Assembly: GCA_035280425.1 (NCBI GenBank)
Contig: DATEFW010000043.1
Span: 310,001 to 374,000, forward strand
Origin: QHXW01 sp035280425
Lineage (GTDB): Bacteria; Acidobacteriota; Terriglobia; Bryobacterales; Bryobacteraceae
Reading direction: 5' to 3'
Length of the DNA: 64,000 nt
Of this stretch, positions 1 to 7,169 are shown piece after piece. Within the stretch, counting starts at the first letter, position 1; each line of letters starts with the position of its first letter. The position numbers were made by a program, and so were the translations under genes. The notes under the pieces were generated by a model. It had not been told where the DNA came from. It was given only the letters and a program-made list of their open reading frames with translations, and made no database searches.

Positions 1-852
1 CAGCGTCAGGCTTGTGGCCTGCGCCGGCATGGTGTAGGCATGGGTCGCGTCGCCCGCATCGCTCCAGGAATCGAACACCCACAGCTTGCCGTGCAGGTCG
101 GTTTGCGGCGTCAAGGCGGCTACGGTGTGGGTCGTGCCCAATCCCCAATCCAGCGCGGCCGGGGTTAAGACCGATGTGCTGTCTGCCAGGATGTGCAAGC
201 CGGAAGGATCGGTCCCGAGCGTAACCCTCGCTGCTCGCAGAAATTGCGCATACACCACTACCGGCCCGTTCAACACGAACGAATTCAGGTAGGCCTGGCT
301 GGAATTTCCCAAACCGGACAGCCAGCCCGTGAAAACATATCCCGCGTTCGGCACGGCGCGCAAAGCAACATTCGTGCCGGCATCCAGGTAAACGTCGGTA
401 TCCACCACGTACGGCGTATTGTTGACCAGGACCGTTCCGGGATAACCGCAGGTCGTCGGATCCGGATTCGAGCACTTGAAGAAGTTCAGCGATACCGCGT
501 GCTGCACCGTCATCGAGGCTTTGTAGGAAGTAATCGCCGGATCGGCGCTGATCACCACCTGGGCGGCCGAAATCGAAAGCTGCCCCGTCGAATCCGTCCA
601 TCCCGTAAACGCATAGCGCGTTTTCGCCAGCGTGGGATACTGCACCGCGTTCACGTTCAGCGTGTGCTTGCTGCCTGCCGGCCACAGGAACGTCGCGGAA
701 TCCGTAAAGAGCTGCCCGTCCACGTAAAACGAACCGCCGCCTGGTTCGGTATAAATGCGGGTTGCGGAAATTGTGGTCGCGGCTTGCGATGTCGCCAGAG
801 CCAGGCTAAAGAACACCAGCAGGCTGAACGGGCAGAAATGGGAGCGCTTCAT
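1..852 (-). CDS. Exported protein with InlB-type beta repeats, C-terminal part beyond the window
   Basis: An open frame begins with ATG at 852 and is still open at base 1, so at least 284 residues are visible and the 3' end is missing. Residues 1-25 form a signal peptide (basic MKRSH, hydrophobic core, cleavage near SQA). The rest contains repeats ending in aromatic-G-W motifs (AFTGWTDS, VFTGWLSG, VFDSWSDAG) spaced about 80-90 residues apart, the pattern of divergent InlB B-repeat modules (Flg_new_2 type), with glycine, asparagine and threonine-rich beta strands. This suggests a secreted or surface protein, perhaps adhesive. No enzymatic motif is visible. The upstream neighbour at 1002 is divergent. 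The family call is inference from the repeat pattern. Confidence 0.8.
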   Translation of the reverse strand, partial: MKRSHFCPFSLLVFFSLALATSQAATTISATRIYTEPGGGSFYVDGQLFTDSATFLWPAGSKHTLNVNAVQYPTLAKTRYAFTGWTDSTGQLSISAAQVVISADPAITSYKASMTVQHAVSLNFFKCSNPDPTTCGYPGTVLVNNTPYVVDTDVYLDAGTNVALRAVPNAGYVFTGWLSGLGNSSQAYLNSFVLNGPVVVYAQFLRAARVTLGTDPSGLHILADSTSVLTPAALDWGLGTTHTVAALTPQTDLHGKLWVFDSWSDAGDATHAYTMPAQATSLTL

Positions 853-978
853 GGTCAAGATTCACACCTAAGCCAACATTCGACGCTTCGCCTGAGAAGG
901 TGAATCGCAGGAACCACTTAGCGGGAAATCAGAAAGGCCTTAGAAGCGCCGGCGGTTCGTTTCGAGCACAAAAAGTTC

Positions 979-996
979 TATAATTCTGTCCGGAGG
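979..996 (+). promoter_or_regulatory. -10 box and Shine-Dalgarno before the gene at 1002
   Basis: A perfect TATAAT lies at 979-984 and GGAGG at 992-996, five bases before a TTG start at 1002. Transcription would start near 991, giving a leader of only about ten bases that is mostly ribosome binding site. No good -35 hexamer is visible at the expected distance. Confidence 0.55.
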
Positions 997-1001
997 TTGG
1001 T

Positions 1002-1652
1002 TTGATCCGGTTTCACCTCGTCGGCCTCGGTTTACTGGCTGCAGCAGTCATTTGGGCAGGCGAAAAAAAACCGCCCGTGCGCTCGACCGAAAACGATCTG
1101 GTCGAGATCACCGCGACCGTGTTCGCCGACCGTGAGGAAGTTAAACAGGTGCTCGGCAGCGATTTGGGCGGCCATTACATCCTGGTGAACATGCAGGTGA
1201 CTCCCAAAGACGGCCAGAAGGTCAAGATCGACTATGATGACTTCCTGCTGCGCACCGACAAAGACGGCGAGAAAACCACGCCGTCCGCTCCCAGCCAGAT
1301 TGCAGGCCAGGGCGCTCTGGTCGTGACCGCGGGGCCGGCTAACGGCGGCGGCGGTTTTTCGGAACCAGCCTACGGGCAGGGCCCCTATGGGCCGCCGATT
1401 ATGGGCGGCGGCGGAATCATCGGCGGCGGGGGAGGGAGTGCAACCGGCGAGGCCCGAGCCAAGGTGACCAAGGGTTCCAAGGACAAAACCGACCCCATGC
1501 TGGCCGTTCTCAAAGAAAAAATTCTTCCGGAGAAAGAAACCGAGGCGCCCGTTTCCGGATTGCTCTACTTTGCCATGGAAAAACAGAAAGTGAAGGATCT
1601 CGAGCTGATTTACACAACGCCCGAGGGCAAGCTCCGCCTGCGGTTCAAGTAG
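1002..1652 (+). CDS. Exported Gly-rich hypothetical protein
   Basis: The 216-residue protein starts at TTG, supported by GGAGG five bases upstream. Residues 1-19 form a short signal peptide (MIRFHLVGLGLLAAAVIWA). The N-terminal half (about 30-95) is a mixed beta domain with the segment ITATVFADREEVKQVLG; a low-complexity linker rich in Gly, Pro and Tyr (about 105-150) joins it to a charged C-terminal segment (about 155-216) that again looks beta-stranded. I do not recognise a named family. It stands alone with its own promoter, and the papain-like peptidase follows 64 bases later. Function unknown. Confidence 0.75.
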   Translation: MIRFHLVGLGLLAAAVIWAGEKKPPVRSTENDLVEITATVFADREEVKQVLGSDLGGHYILVNMQVTPKDGQKVKIDYDDFLLRTDKDGEKTTPSAPSQIAGQGALVVTAGPANGGGGFSEPAYGQGPYGPPIMGGGGIIGGGGGSATGEARAKVTKGSKDKTDPMLAVLKEKILPEKETEAPVSGLLYFAMEKQKVKDLELIYTTPEGKLRLRFK

Positions 1653-1661
1653 TTTTTCACT

Positions 1662-1678
1662 GGCGCGTTTTCAGCGCC
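1662..1678 (+). terminator. Possible weak hairpin terminator
   Basis: GGCGC (1662-1666) pairs with GCGCC (1674-1678) across a 7-base loop just after the stop at 1652. There is no real T-run after the stem, so this is only a weak intrinsic terminator candidate. Confidence 0.25.
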
Positions 1679-1716
1679 GGTTCCGTTTAAAAAAATCCAA
1701 ATTCAGGACAATCGAA

Positions 1717-2580
1717 ATGAATCACCGTGCCTCACGGGCGATGGGGTGGATCCCTGACGTTCCCAGCATTCGCGATTACACGACCGGTCATCCGCAGGTT
1801 GCGCCGCTTGTAGCGAAAACAGCGCTCGCCGCGGCGCCGGCCCCGCCTTCGAGAGTGGACCTTCGGCCGCATTTTCCGCCGGTCGAAGACCAGCAGAATT
1901 TGGGCGCCTGCACCGCACACGCGGCCGCCGCGCTGGTCGGATACTTCGAGCGGAAGGCGCTGGGGAGATCGACTGACGTCTCGCGTCTTTTCATTTATAA
2001 AACGACGCGCGACCTGACAGGCTCGAAGGGCGATTCCGGCGCATACCTGCGCACCACCATGGAAGCGCTGGCGGTTTTCGGCGCGCCGCCCGAAACTTAC
2101 TGGCCTTACGACGGGCGGCAGGAATCCGAAAATACGCATTTCGATGCCGAGCCGAACGCCTTCTGCTATGCATTCGCACGCAATTTCGCGGCGCTCAAGT
2201 ACGTGCGGCTCGATCCGGTGGGCACAGCGCCCGAACAGGCGCTCGCGAATATCCGCTCGGCGCTCGCCTCCGGTCTTCCCAGCATGTTTGGCTTTCCGGC
2301 GTACGACGAGTACGTGAACGCGGGGGCGGACGGTAAGATCGCGTATCCGGCGCCCTCCAGCCAACTTTACGGCGGCCATGCCAACGCCGCCGTGGGTTAC
2401 GACGATCATCTGACGATCGGCGCCGACACCGGCGCGCTGCTGGTGCGCAACTCCTGGGGCACAAGCTGGGGGATCGAAGGTTACGGCTGGCTCTCTTACA
2501 AGTATGTGACCCAGGCGCTGGCGGTCGACTGGTGGACGGTGATGCGGCAGTCCTGGGTGGACACGGGCCAGTTTGCGTGA
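1717..2580 (+). CDS. C1A (papain-family) cysteine peptidase
   Basis: A 287-residue protein with all four papain-family active-site elements: oxyanion Gln59/60 in VEDQQNLGAC, nucleophile Cys65, His221 in GGHANAAVGYDD and Asn245 in LLVRNSWGTSWG. The segment RVDLRPHFPPVEDQ is the usual start of a mature bacterial C1 domain. There is no long inhibitory pro-region and no signal peptide, unlike secreted papains, so the enzyme may act in the cytoplasm or leave by a non-Sec route. An AGGA ribosome site lies about nine bases before the ATG. It is in line with its flanking genes but spaced enough to be independent. Substrate unknown. Confidence 0.88.
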   Translation: MNHRASRAMGWIPDVPSIRDYTTGHPQVAPLVAKTALAAAPAPPSRVDLRPHFPPVEDQQNLGACTAHAAAALVGYFERKALGRSTDVSRLFIYKTTRDLTGSKGDSGAYLRTTMEALAVFGAPPETYWPYDGRQESENTHFDAEPNAFCYAFARNFAALKYVRLDPVGTAPEQALANIRSALASGLPSMFGFPAYDEYVNAGADGKIAYPAPSSQLYGGHANAAVGYDDHLTIGADTGALLVRNSWGTSWGIEGYGWLSYKYVTQALAVDWWTVMRQSWVDTGQFA

Positions 2581-2613
2581 GCAAGCGCTCCACACGACTT
2601 GCGCGGTTGCGCA

Positions 2614-2619
2614 TAGAAT
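2614..2619 (+). promoter_or_regulatory. -10 box close to the start of the gene at 2629
   Basis: TAGAAT ends nine bases before the ATG at 2629, so transcription would begin at or next to the start codon (leaderless). A GTGGAG at 2622-2627 is too close to the ATG to act as a normal Shine-Dalgarno. Confidence 0.35.
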
Positions 2620-2628
2620 AAGTGGAGC

Positions 2629-3717
2629 ATGCACATCTCTGAACTCGACACTCCAGCTCTCGTTATCGATCTCGACATCATGGAGCGCAATCTGCGGCGC
2701 GTGGGGGATTACTGCAAGGGCCACGGTCTGAGGTTGCGGCCGCACACCAAAACACACAAAGTTCCGGCGGTGGGGCGCCGGCAGCTCGATTCGGGCGCCG
2801 TGGGGCTCACGGTAGCCAAAGTCGGCGAAGCCGAAGTGATGCTGGGGGCGAATCCGCCGGACCTGCTGGTTGCATATCCGGTGATCGGGCGCAGCAAGCT
2901 GGCGCGGCTGATGCAGGTGGCCAAGAAGACGCGGGTCACGGTGGCGCTCGACAGCGCCGGTGTGGCGCGGCAGTTATCGGAAGCCGCGCGCGAAACGCAG
3001 GTCGAGGTCGCGGTGCTGGCCGAAGTCGATGCCGGGCTCGGGCGTGTCGGTGTGCAGCCGGGGCCCGAGCTGATCGAGCTGGCGCACGGCATCCAGCGGC
3101 TGCCCAACCTGGTTTTCGACGGCATCGATTTTTATCCCGGACACATCAAAGACACAGGCGAGCGCGGCAAAGAGCAGATCCGCAAGCTCAGCGAGCTGGT
3201 CGGCTGCATTCTGGACGATTTTAAGCGCGAAGGCATTCCGGTTCGCATCGTGAGCGGCGGCTCGACGCCATCGCTTTTCCATTCGCACGAAGTCGCCGGA
3301 TTGAACGAGATCCGGCCGGGCACGTACGTGTACAACGACGTCAACACGGTGGCGAGCGGCGGCTGCACATTCGACGACTGCGCGGCCTCGATCCTGGTTA
3401 CGGTTGTTTCGACGGCGCATCACGGACAGATCATCGTGGATGGCGGATCGAAGACGTTCTCATCGGATACGGCGGCGGCGCCTTCGGTGCATGGGCGTGT
3501 GGTGGAAGCGCCCGAGTGCGCATTCGTGCGGCTGAACGAAGAGCACGGTTATATCGACATCACCAAGTCGAAGCGGGAATTCGGGGTGGGCGACCGGCTG
3601 CACATCATCCCCAGCCACATCTGCGTGGCGGTGAATTTACACGAGCAGGTGTACGGGAAAAGGGGATATCACGTCGAGGAAACCTGGAAGGTGGAGGGGA
3701 GAGGCAAGCTGCAATAG
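2629..3717 (+). CDS. PLP enzyme of the D-threonine aldolase / D-serine dehydratase family
   Basis: A 362-residue fold-type III PLP enzyme. The N-terminal alanine-racemase-like barrel starts with LDTPALVIDLDIMERN, and the motif RPHTKTHK (about 38-44) carries the probable PLP lysine (Lys41). Near the C-terminus SHICVAVNLH supplies the His330/Cys332 pair that binds a divalent metal in the DSD1/D-threonine aldolase family. Expected activity is metal- and PLP-dependent cleavage or deamination of D-hydroxy-amino acids; sequence alone does not separate D-threonine aldolase from D-serine dehydratase. There is no signal peptide, so it is cytoplasmic. The gene is monocistronic and converges with the small exported protein gene at 3755-4054. 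Confidence 0.85.
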   Translation: MHISELDTPALVIDLDIMERNLRRVGDYCKGHGLRLRPHTKTHKVPAVGRRQLDSGAVGLTVAKVGEAEVMLGANPPDLLVAYPVIGRSKLARLMQVAKKTRVTVALDSAGVARQLSEAARETQVEVAVLAEVDAGLGRVGVQPGPELIELAHGIQRLPNLVFDGIDFYPGHIKDTGERGKEQIRKLSELVGCILDDFKREGIPVRIVSGGSTPSLFHSHEVAGLNEIRPGTYVYNDVNTVASGGCTFDDCAASILVTVVSTAHHGQIIVDGGSKTFSSDTAAAPSVHGRVVEAPECAFVRLNEEHGYIDITKSKREFGVGDRLHIIPSHICVAVNLHEQVYGKRGYHVEETWKVEGRGKLQ

Positions 3718-3754
3718 CCTACCGCTCCCGTCCGGAAAGTACTCGGAAAGAAAA

Positions 3755-4054
3755 CTACATCGACACGCTGTCTACGTGAACCGTGTCGCCTTCGATCTTG
3801 CCGTTTATCGTCACGTCATGCCCGAGGTGATCCTGCACCTTGGCGGCATCGTCGATTTTGTAAACCTTGCCTTTGTGGACGAACACCGGCGCAGCGCCGC
3901 CCTTCACACAACCTTCCACGCACTTCGCGTTGTGATCTTTGGCATGTTTTGCCGCACACTTCTCATCCGAAATATAACCTTTCAGTTCGGCAGCCATGGC
4001 TGAGACAGTAAATCCCGCCACCGCCAATACGAACGCTAGAACTGTTCTCTTCAA
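3755..4054 (-). CDS. Small exported Cys-rich protein
   Basis: A 99-residue protein starting at TTG 4054, preceded by a strong AGGAGGT (4061-4067 on the other strand). Residues 1-21 form a signal peptide ending in SAMA. The mature part has Cys and His in EKCAAKHAKDH and KCVEGCVKGG, then a short beta domain (PVFVHKGKVYKI, HDVTINGKIEG). Proteins of this design, with a Cys-Lys/His patch followed by an OB-like or KOW-like beta tail, are frequent in Acidobacteria without known function. Metal or heme binding through the three Cys is conceivable but unproven. It converges with the D-threonine aldolase-like gene. Confidence 0.8.
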   Translation of the reverse strand: MKRTVLAFVLAVAGFTVSAMAAELKGYISDEKCAAKHAKDHNAKCVEGCVKGGAAPVFVHKGKVYKIDDAAKVQDHLGHDVTINGKIEGDTVHVDSVSM

Positions 4055-4229
4055 GGCACTACCTCCTCGCTAATTTTGGGCCAAAACACCCTGAATATAC
4101 TCCTGGAGAACGGGCCGAAGCAAGCGAAGGGAGAGCCGCGCAACGTTAAATCTTCCTCATCTTGCGGGTATTGTTCGGCATGGAAGGGTCCCCGCCCAGC
4201 CGGCGGCGTGAGGATCGACACATCCGCCG

Positions 4230-4979
4230 TTACCGCAGCCCTCCGGAAGCCAGCACGGTTTCGCCGGTGAGCCATCCGGAATCCTGGGAGGCGAGGAAGA
4301 CGGCGATGGGCGCAATATCCTCCGGCTGAGCAATCCGGCCGAGCGGAGTCTGCGCTTCCGACTGCTTCTGGAAGCTGCTGCCGATGATGCCGACGGCATG
4401 GGTTCCCTCGGTTTCGACCATGCCCGGATTGATGGAGTTGACGCGAATTTTTTTGGGGCCTAGCTCTTTCGCCAGCACGCGCGTTACGGCGTCCACGGCG
4501 GCCTTGGTCGCGCTGTAGACCGACGATGCCGGCGGCGTGATGCGGCTGGCGACGGAACCGATGTTGATGATGGCCCCGCCTTCGCCGTTAAACTGCTTGG
4601 CCGCCTCCTGACTGGCCAAGATGGTTCCCAGCACATTGGTGTTGAACTGCCTATGAAACTGCTCCTCGGTGATCTGTTCGAGCGGGGCGAACTCGTAAAC
4701 GCCTGCGTTGTTGACCAGGACGTCCAGACGGCCAAACGCTTTTCTCGTTTCGGTAAAAAGGCGCCGCACGTCGGACGCTTGGGCCACGTCGCCCTGGACG
4801 GCAATGGCTCTACCGCCGTGGGACACGATATGGGCGACGACCTGCTCGGCGCTCTCCCGGCTCGAGACATAATTCACCACAACCGCAGCGCCTTCTACCG
4901 CCAGCGCCCTGGCGACTGCGGCGCCGATTCCTTTGGATGCTCCAGTAACGACCGCCACTTTACCCGATAGCCTGCTCAT
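4230..4979 (-). CDS. SDR-family NAD(P)-dependent oxidoreductase
   Basis: A 249-residue classical short-chain dehydrogenase. The Rossmann motif TGASKGIG is at residues 12-19, NNAG at 90-93, catalytic Ser142 in IGSVAS, and Tyr155/Lys159 in YSATK; the C-terminus WLTGETVLASGG is typical of FabG-like members. It should oxidise or reduce an alcohol/carbonyl; the substrate cannot be read. A GGAGGT lies six bases upstream of the ATG. It follows the ArsR-type regulator by 84 bp on the same strand, so the pair is probably one transcription unit with the regulator controlling the dehydrogenase. Confidence 0.92.
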   Translation of the reverse strand: MSRLSGKVAVVTGASKGIGAAVARALAVEGAAVVVNYVSSRESAEQVVAHIVSHGGRAIAVQGDVAQASDVRRLFTETRKAFGRLDVLVNNAGVYEFAPLEQITEEQFHRQFNTNVLGTILASQEAAKQFNGEGGAIINIGSVASRITPPASSVYSATKAAVDAVTRVLAKELGPKKIRVNSINPGMVETEGTHAVGIIGSSFQKQSEAQTPLGRIAQPEDIAPIAVFLASQDSGWLTGETVLASGGLR

Positions 4980-5063
4980 CGTTTACCTCCCTAAGCCGAA
5001 TCGTTACCTTTTGACGATTCGACAATCATCTAATTGATGCGGATCGGCCCGGCAGGATTCAGC

Positions 5064-5390
5064 TCAAATTTTTGCCAGATGGTCAATATAGGCCTGGAGA
5101 ACATCGCGCTGCAGCACCAGATGTGCGAACTTGCCCTCGCGGAAAACAGCAATCAGGCCGGCCGTTTCCAGCTCTTTGATGTGATGCGAAAGTGTGGCTG
5201 CTGTGACGGGCTGGCAACTGCGCACATCCGTGCAGGCCACTCCTTTATTCCGTGCGCCAACCTGTTGCAAGATTTCATGGCGGCGCGGATCGGCCAAAGC
5301 TTTGGCAATCAGGCGAATTTGAATGGGTGAAAGTTTTTGGCGCTTGGACACTGCTGACAGGATAACGCCCGGCGCGGATGACTGAACCAT
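5064..5390 (-). CDS. ArsR/SmtB-like winged-helix repressor
   Basis: With ATG at 5390 the protein has 108 residues. IRLIAKALADPRRHEILQQV is the ArsR-family dimerisation/helix 2 region, and TAATLSHHIKELETAGLI is the recognition helix and turn, followed by a beta-wing (AVFREGKFAHLVL). The Cys pair in GVACTDVRSCQP is not the usual ELCVCD metal site, so metal sensing is uncertain; Cys-based redox sensing is equally possible. A longer in-frame ATG at 5600 was rejected because it runs antisense through the small membrane-protein gene at 5479. Likely target: its own promoter and the SDR gene downstream. Confidence 0.82.
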   Translation of the reverse strand: MVQSSAPGVILSAVSKRQKLSPIQIRLIAKALADPRRHEILQQVGARNKGVACTDVRSCQPVTAATLSHHIKELETAGLIAVFREGKFAHLVLQRDVLQAYIDHLAKI

Positions 5391-5478
5391 TGGATACAAT
5401 CTTTCCAGCACGCGCCCGCGGACCCGGAAGGCATCTTGTTGAATTGGAGCTGGGATGCTGCGCGGCGGATGAGGGTAG

Positions 5479-5826
5479 ATGATCCTGCTGGTGACGGCTT
5501 TCGGCCTCGCGGTTGTGACTTCGGCGCTGTGCATCATCGGGGTGCTGATGCGCTGGATGGTTTCGAGCACGCCGGCGCAAACGTGTGCCATGCTGCTCAT
5601 CCCGGTCGCAATAGCCGGGTTGCCCCTGCTGTTTTCTCGCGGTGGAAAGGCGATGATCGCAACCGCTTATGCGGCGGCGCTGCTGCTATTCATCTGGGTG
5701 GGGGTTACCGGGTTTTCGGTAGGAATGTTCTACTTGCCGGCCACGGTGGTGATGGGAGTCGCCGCTGTTCGAATGGCGATGAAAACACCGGTGGCGAAGC
5801 CGAATAAGGTGGACCAGCCCTCCTGA
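5479..5826 (+). CDS. Small integral membrane protein
   Basis: A 115-residue protein with three or four predicted membrane helices (about 2-24, 33-52, 58-76, 78-97) and a short basic cytoplasmic tail (KTPVAKPNKVDQPS). It lacks charged residues inside the helices that would suggest transport. It is divergent from the ArsR-SDR pair, with about 88 bp of shared promoter region, so the ArsR repressor may regulate it too. No family recognised. Confidence 0.65.
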   Translation: MILLVTAFGLAVVTSALCIIGVLMRWMVSSTPAQTCAMLLIPVAIAGLPLLFSRGGKAMIATAYAAALLLFIWVGVTGFSVGMFYLPATVVMGVAAVRMAMKTPVAKPNKVDQPS

Positions 5827-5895
5827 AGCGCGCAGACGGGAATCGGAACGCCAGACGAAGGTTCGCGATACAATCATCCTGACTGCGAGGCTTTC

Positions 5896-7167
5896 ATGGA
5901 AAAATCCAACGAATTTTCACGCCGGTCATTTCTGAAAAAATCGACAGGCGCGGCGGCGGGGGCGACGGCGTTCACCATCGTCAAGCCGGAACTGGTGCGC
6001 GGCGCGGGCAATGAGAAGCTGAGAGCCGGCCTGGTGGGTTGCGGCGGTCGCGGGACCGAGGCGGCGCAGCAGCTTCTGCACGGCAATGAAAACGTTGAGC
6101 TGGCGGCGATGGGCGATATTTTCGAAGATCATCTCGAAGAATCGCTCAACAAGATCCGCAATTCGAAGTACACGGGCGTCGCGGAAAAGGTGAAGGTCGA
6201 TCCGGAGCATCATTTCGTCGGGTTCGACGCGTACAAAAAAGTACTCGCGTCGGACATCGACATCGTCATGCTGTGCACGCCGCCGGGATACCGGCCGCTG
6301 CATTTTGAAGCGGCGGTCGAAGCGCGCAAGCACGTGTTTTGCGAAAAACCGTTCGGGACCGATCCGGTGAATGTGCGGCGGTTCATGGCGGCGGCGAAAA
6401 AATCGGAAGAATTGAAACTGACGGTCATGTCGGGCGCGCAGCGGCGGTCGCAGCAGGAGTACGTCGAGACCATCCAGCGCATCAAAGACGGCGCCATCGG
6501 CGATGTCACGGCGGCGTATGCGTACTGGGTGGGAACGCCCGTGATCCAGCAGAAAGAGCGCAATGCGAACTGGAAGGACATGACGTGGCAGCACCGCGCG
6601 TGGTACTCGTTCGTGTGGATCTGCGGCGATCAGATTGTCGAGCAGCACCTGCACAATATCGACGTCATCAACTGGGTTATGGGCGGGCATCCGGTGGAAG
6701 TGGTGGCGTCGGGCGGAGCGGCGTGGCGGCCGCGCGAGGAGATTTACGGCAATATTTTCGACCACATCAGCGCGGATTTCGTTTACGCCAACGGCGTGCA
6801 CATGTCGAGCTACTGCCGGCAGTTCCCGCGCGGGCTCTACACCAATATTTCGGAGTTGGTGGTGGGATCGAAGGGACGCAGCACCTGCCACGATCAGGGC
6901 GCCAAGGGCATCGATCCATATGTGCAGGAGCACATCAATATGGTGAAGAGCATCCGCGGGCAGGGGCCGTACATCAATCACGGCATGCCGGTGGCGGAGA
7001 GCACCATGACCTGCATCATGGCGCGCGAATCGGCGTACTCAGGCCAGAAAATTACATGGGACCAGATCATGAACTCGCAGCTCGATCTGTTTCCCAAAGC
7101 GTTCGATTACGACGAGCGGATGGAAGTGCCGCCGCTGCCGGTGCCGGGAGAGTACAAATTCGTTTGA
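5896..7167 (+). CDS. Exported Gfo/Idh/MocA-family oxidoreductase
   Basis: A 423-residue protein with a twin-arginine signal (RRSFLKK near residue 10, then an Ala/Gly-rich stretch), a Rossmann domain with AGLVGCGGRGTEAA (about 41-54), and EKPFGTD, the family signature whose Lys usually acts in catalysis. The C-terminal half is the alpha/beta domain that binds a sugar or cyclitol. Tat export allows it to leave the cytoplasm already loaded with NAD(P), as in Zymomonas glucose-fructose oxidoreductase. TACAAT at 5869-5874 and GAGG at 5887-5890 mark its promoter and ribosome site. The PQQ dehydrogenase starts two bases after its stop, so the two are co-transcribed. Substrate inferred to be a sugar. 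Confidence 0.9.
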   Translation: MEKSNEFSRRSFLKKSTGAAAGATAFTIVKPELVRGAGNEKLRAGLVGCGGRGTEAAQQLLHGNENVELAAMGDIFEDHLEESLNKIRNSKYTGVAEKVKVDPEHHFVGFDAYKKVLASDIDIVMLCTPPGYRPLHFEAAVEARKHVFCEKPFGTDPVNVRRFMAAAKKSEELKLTVMSGAQRRSQQEYVETIQRIKDGAIGDVTAAYAYWVGTPVIQQKERNANWKDMTWQHRAWYSFVWICGDQIVEQHLHNIDVINWVMGGHPVEVVASGGAAWRPREEIYGNIFDHISADFVYANGVHMSSYCRQFPRGLYTNISELVVGSKGRSTCHDQGAKGIDPYVQEHINMVKSIRGQGPYINHGMPVAESTMTCIMARESAYSGQKITWDQIMNSQLDLFPKAFDYDERMEVPPLPVPGEYKFV

Positions 7168-7169
7168 GG

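Noticed and set aside
6339..7169. Upstream 277 codons in frame with the PQQ dehydrogenase
   Set aside because: They lie inside the Gfo/Idh/MocA gene, are Arg/Gly-rich and lack homology-like features; the export signal begins after 7170.
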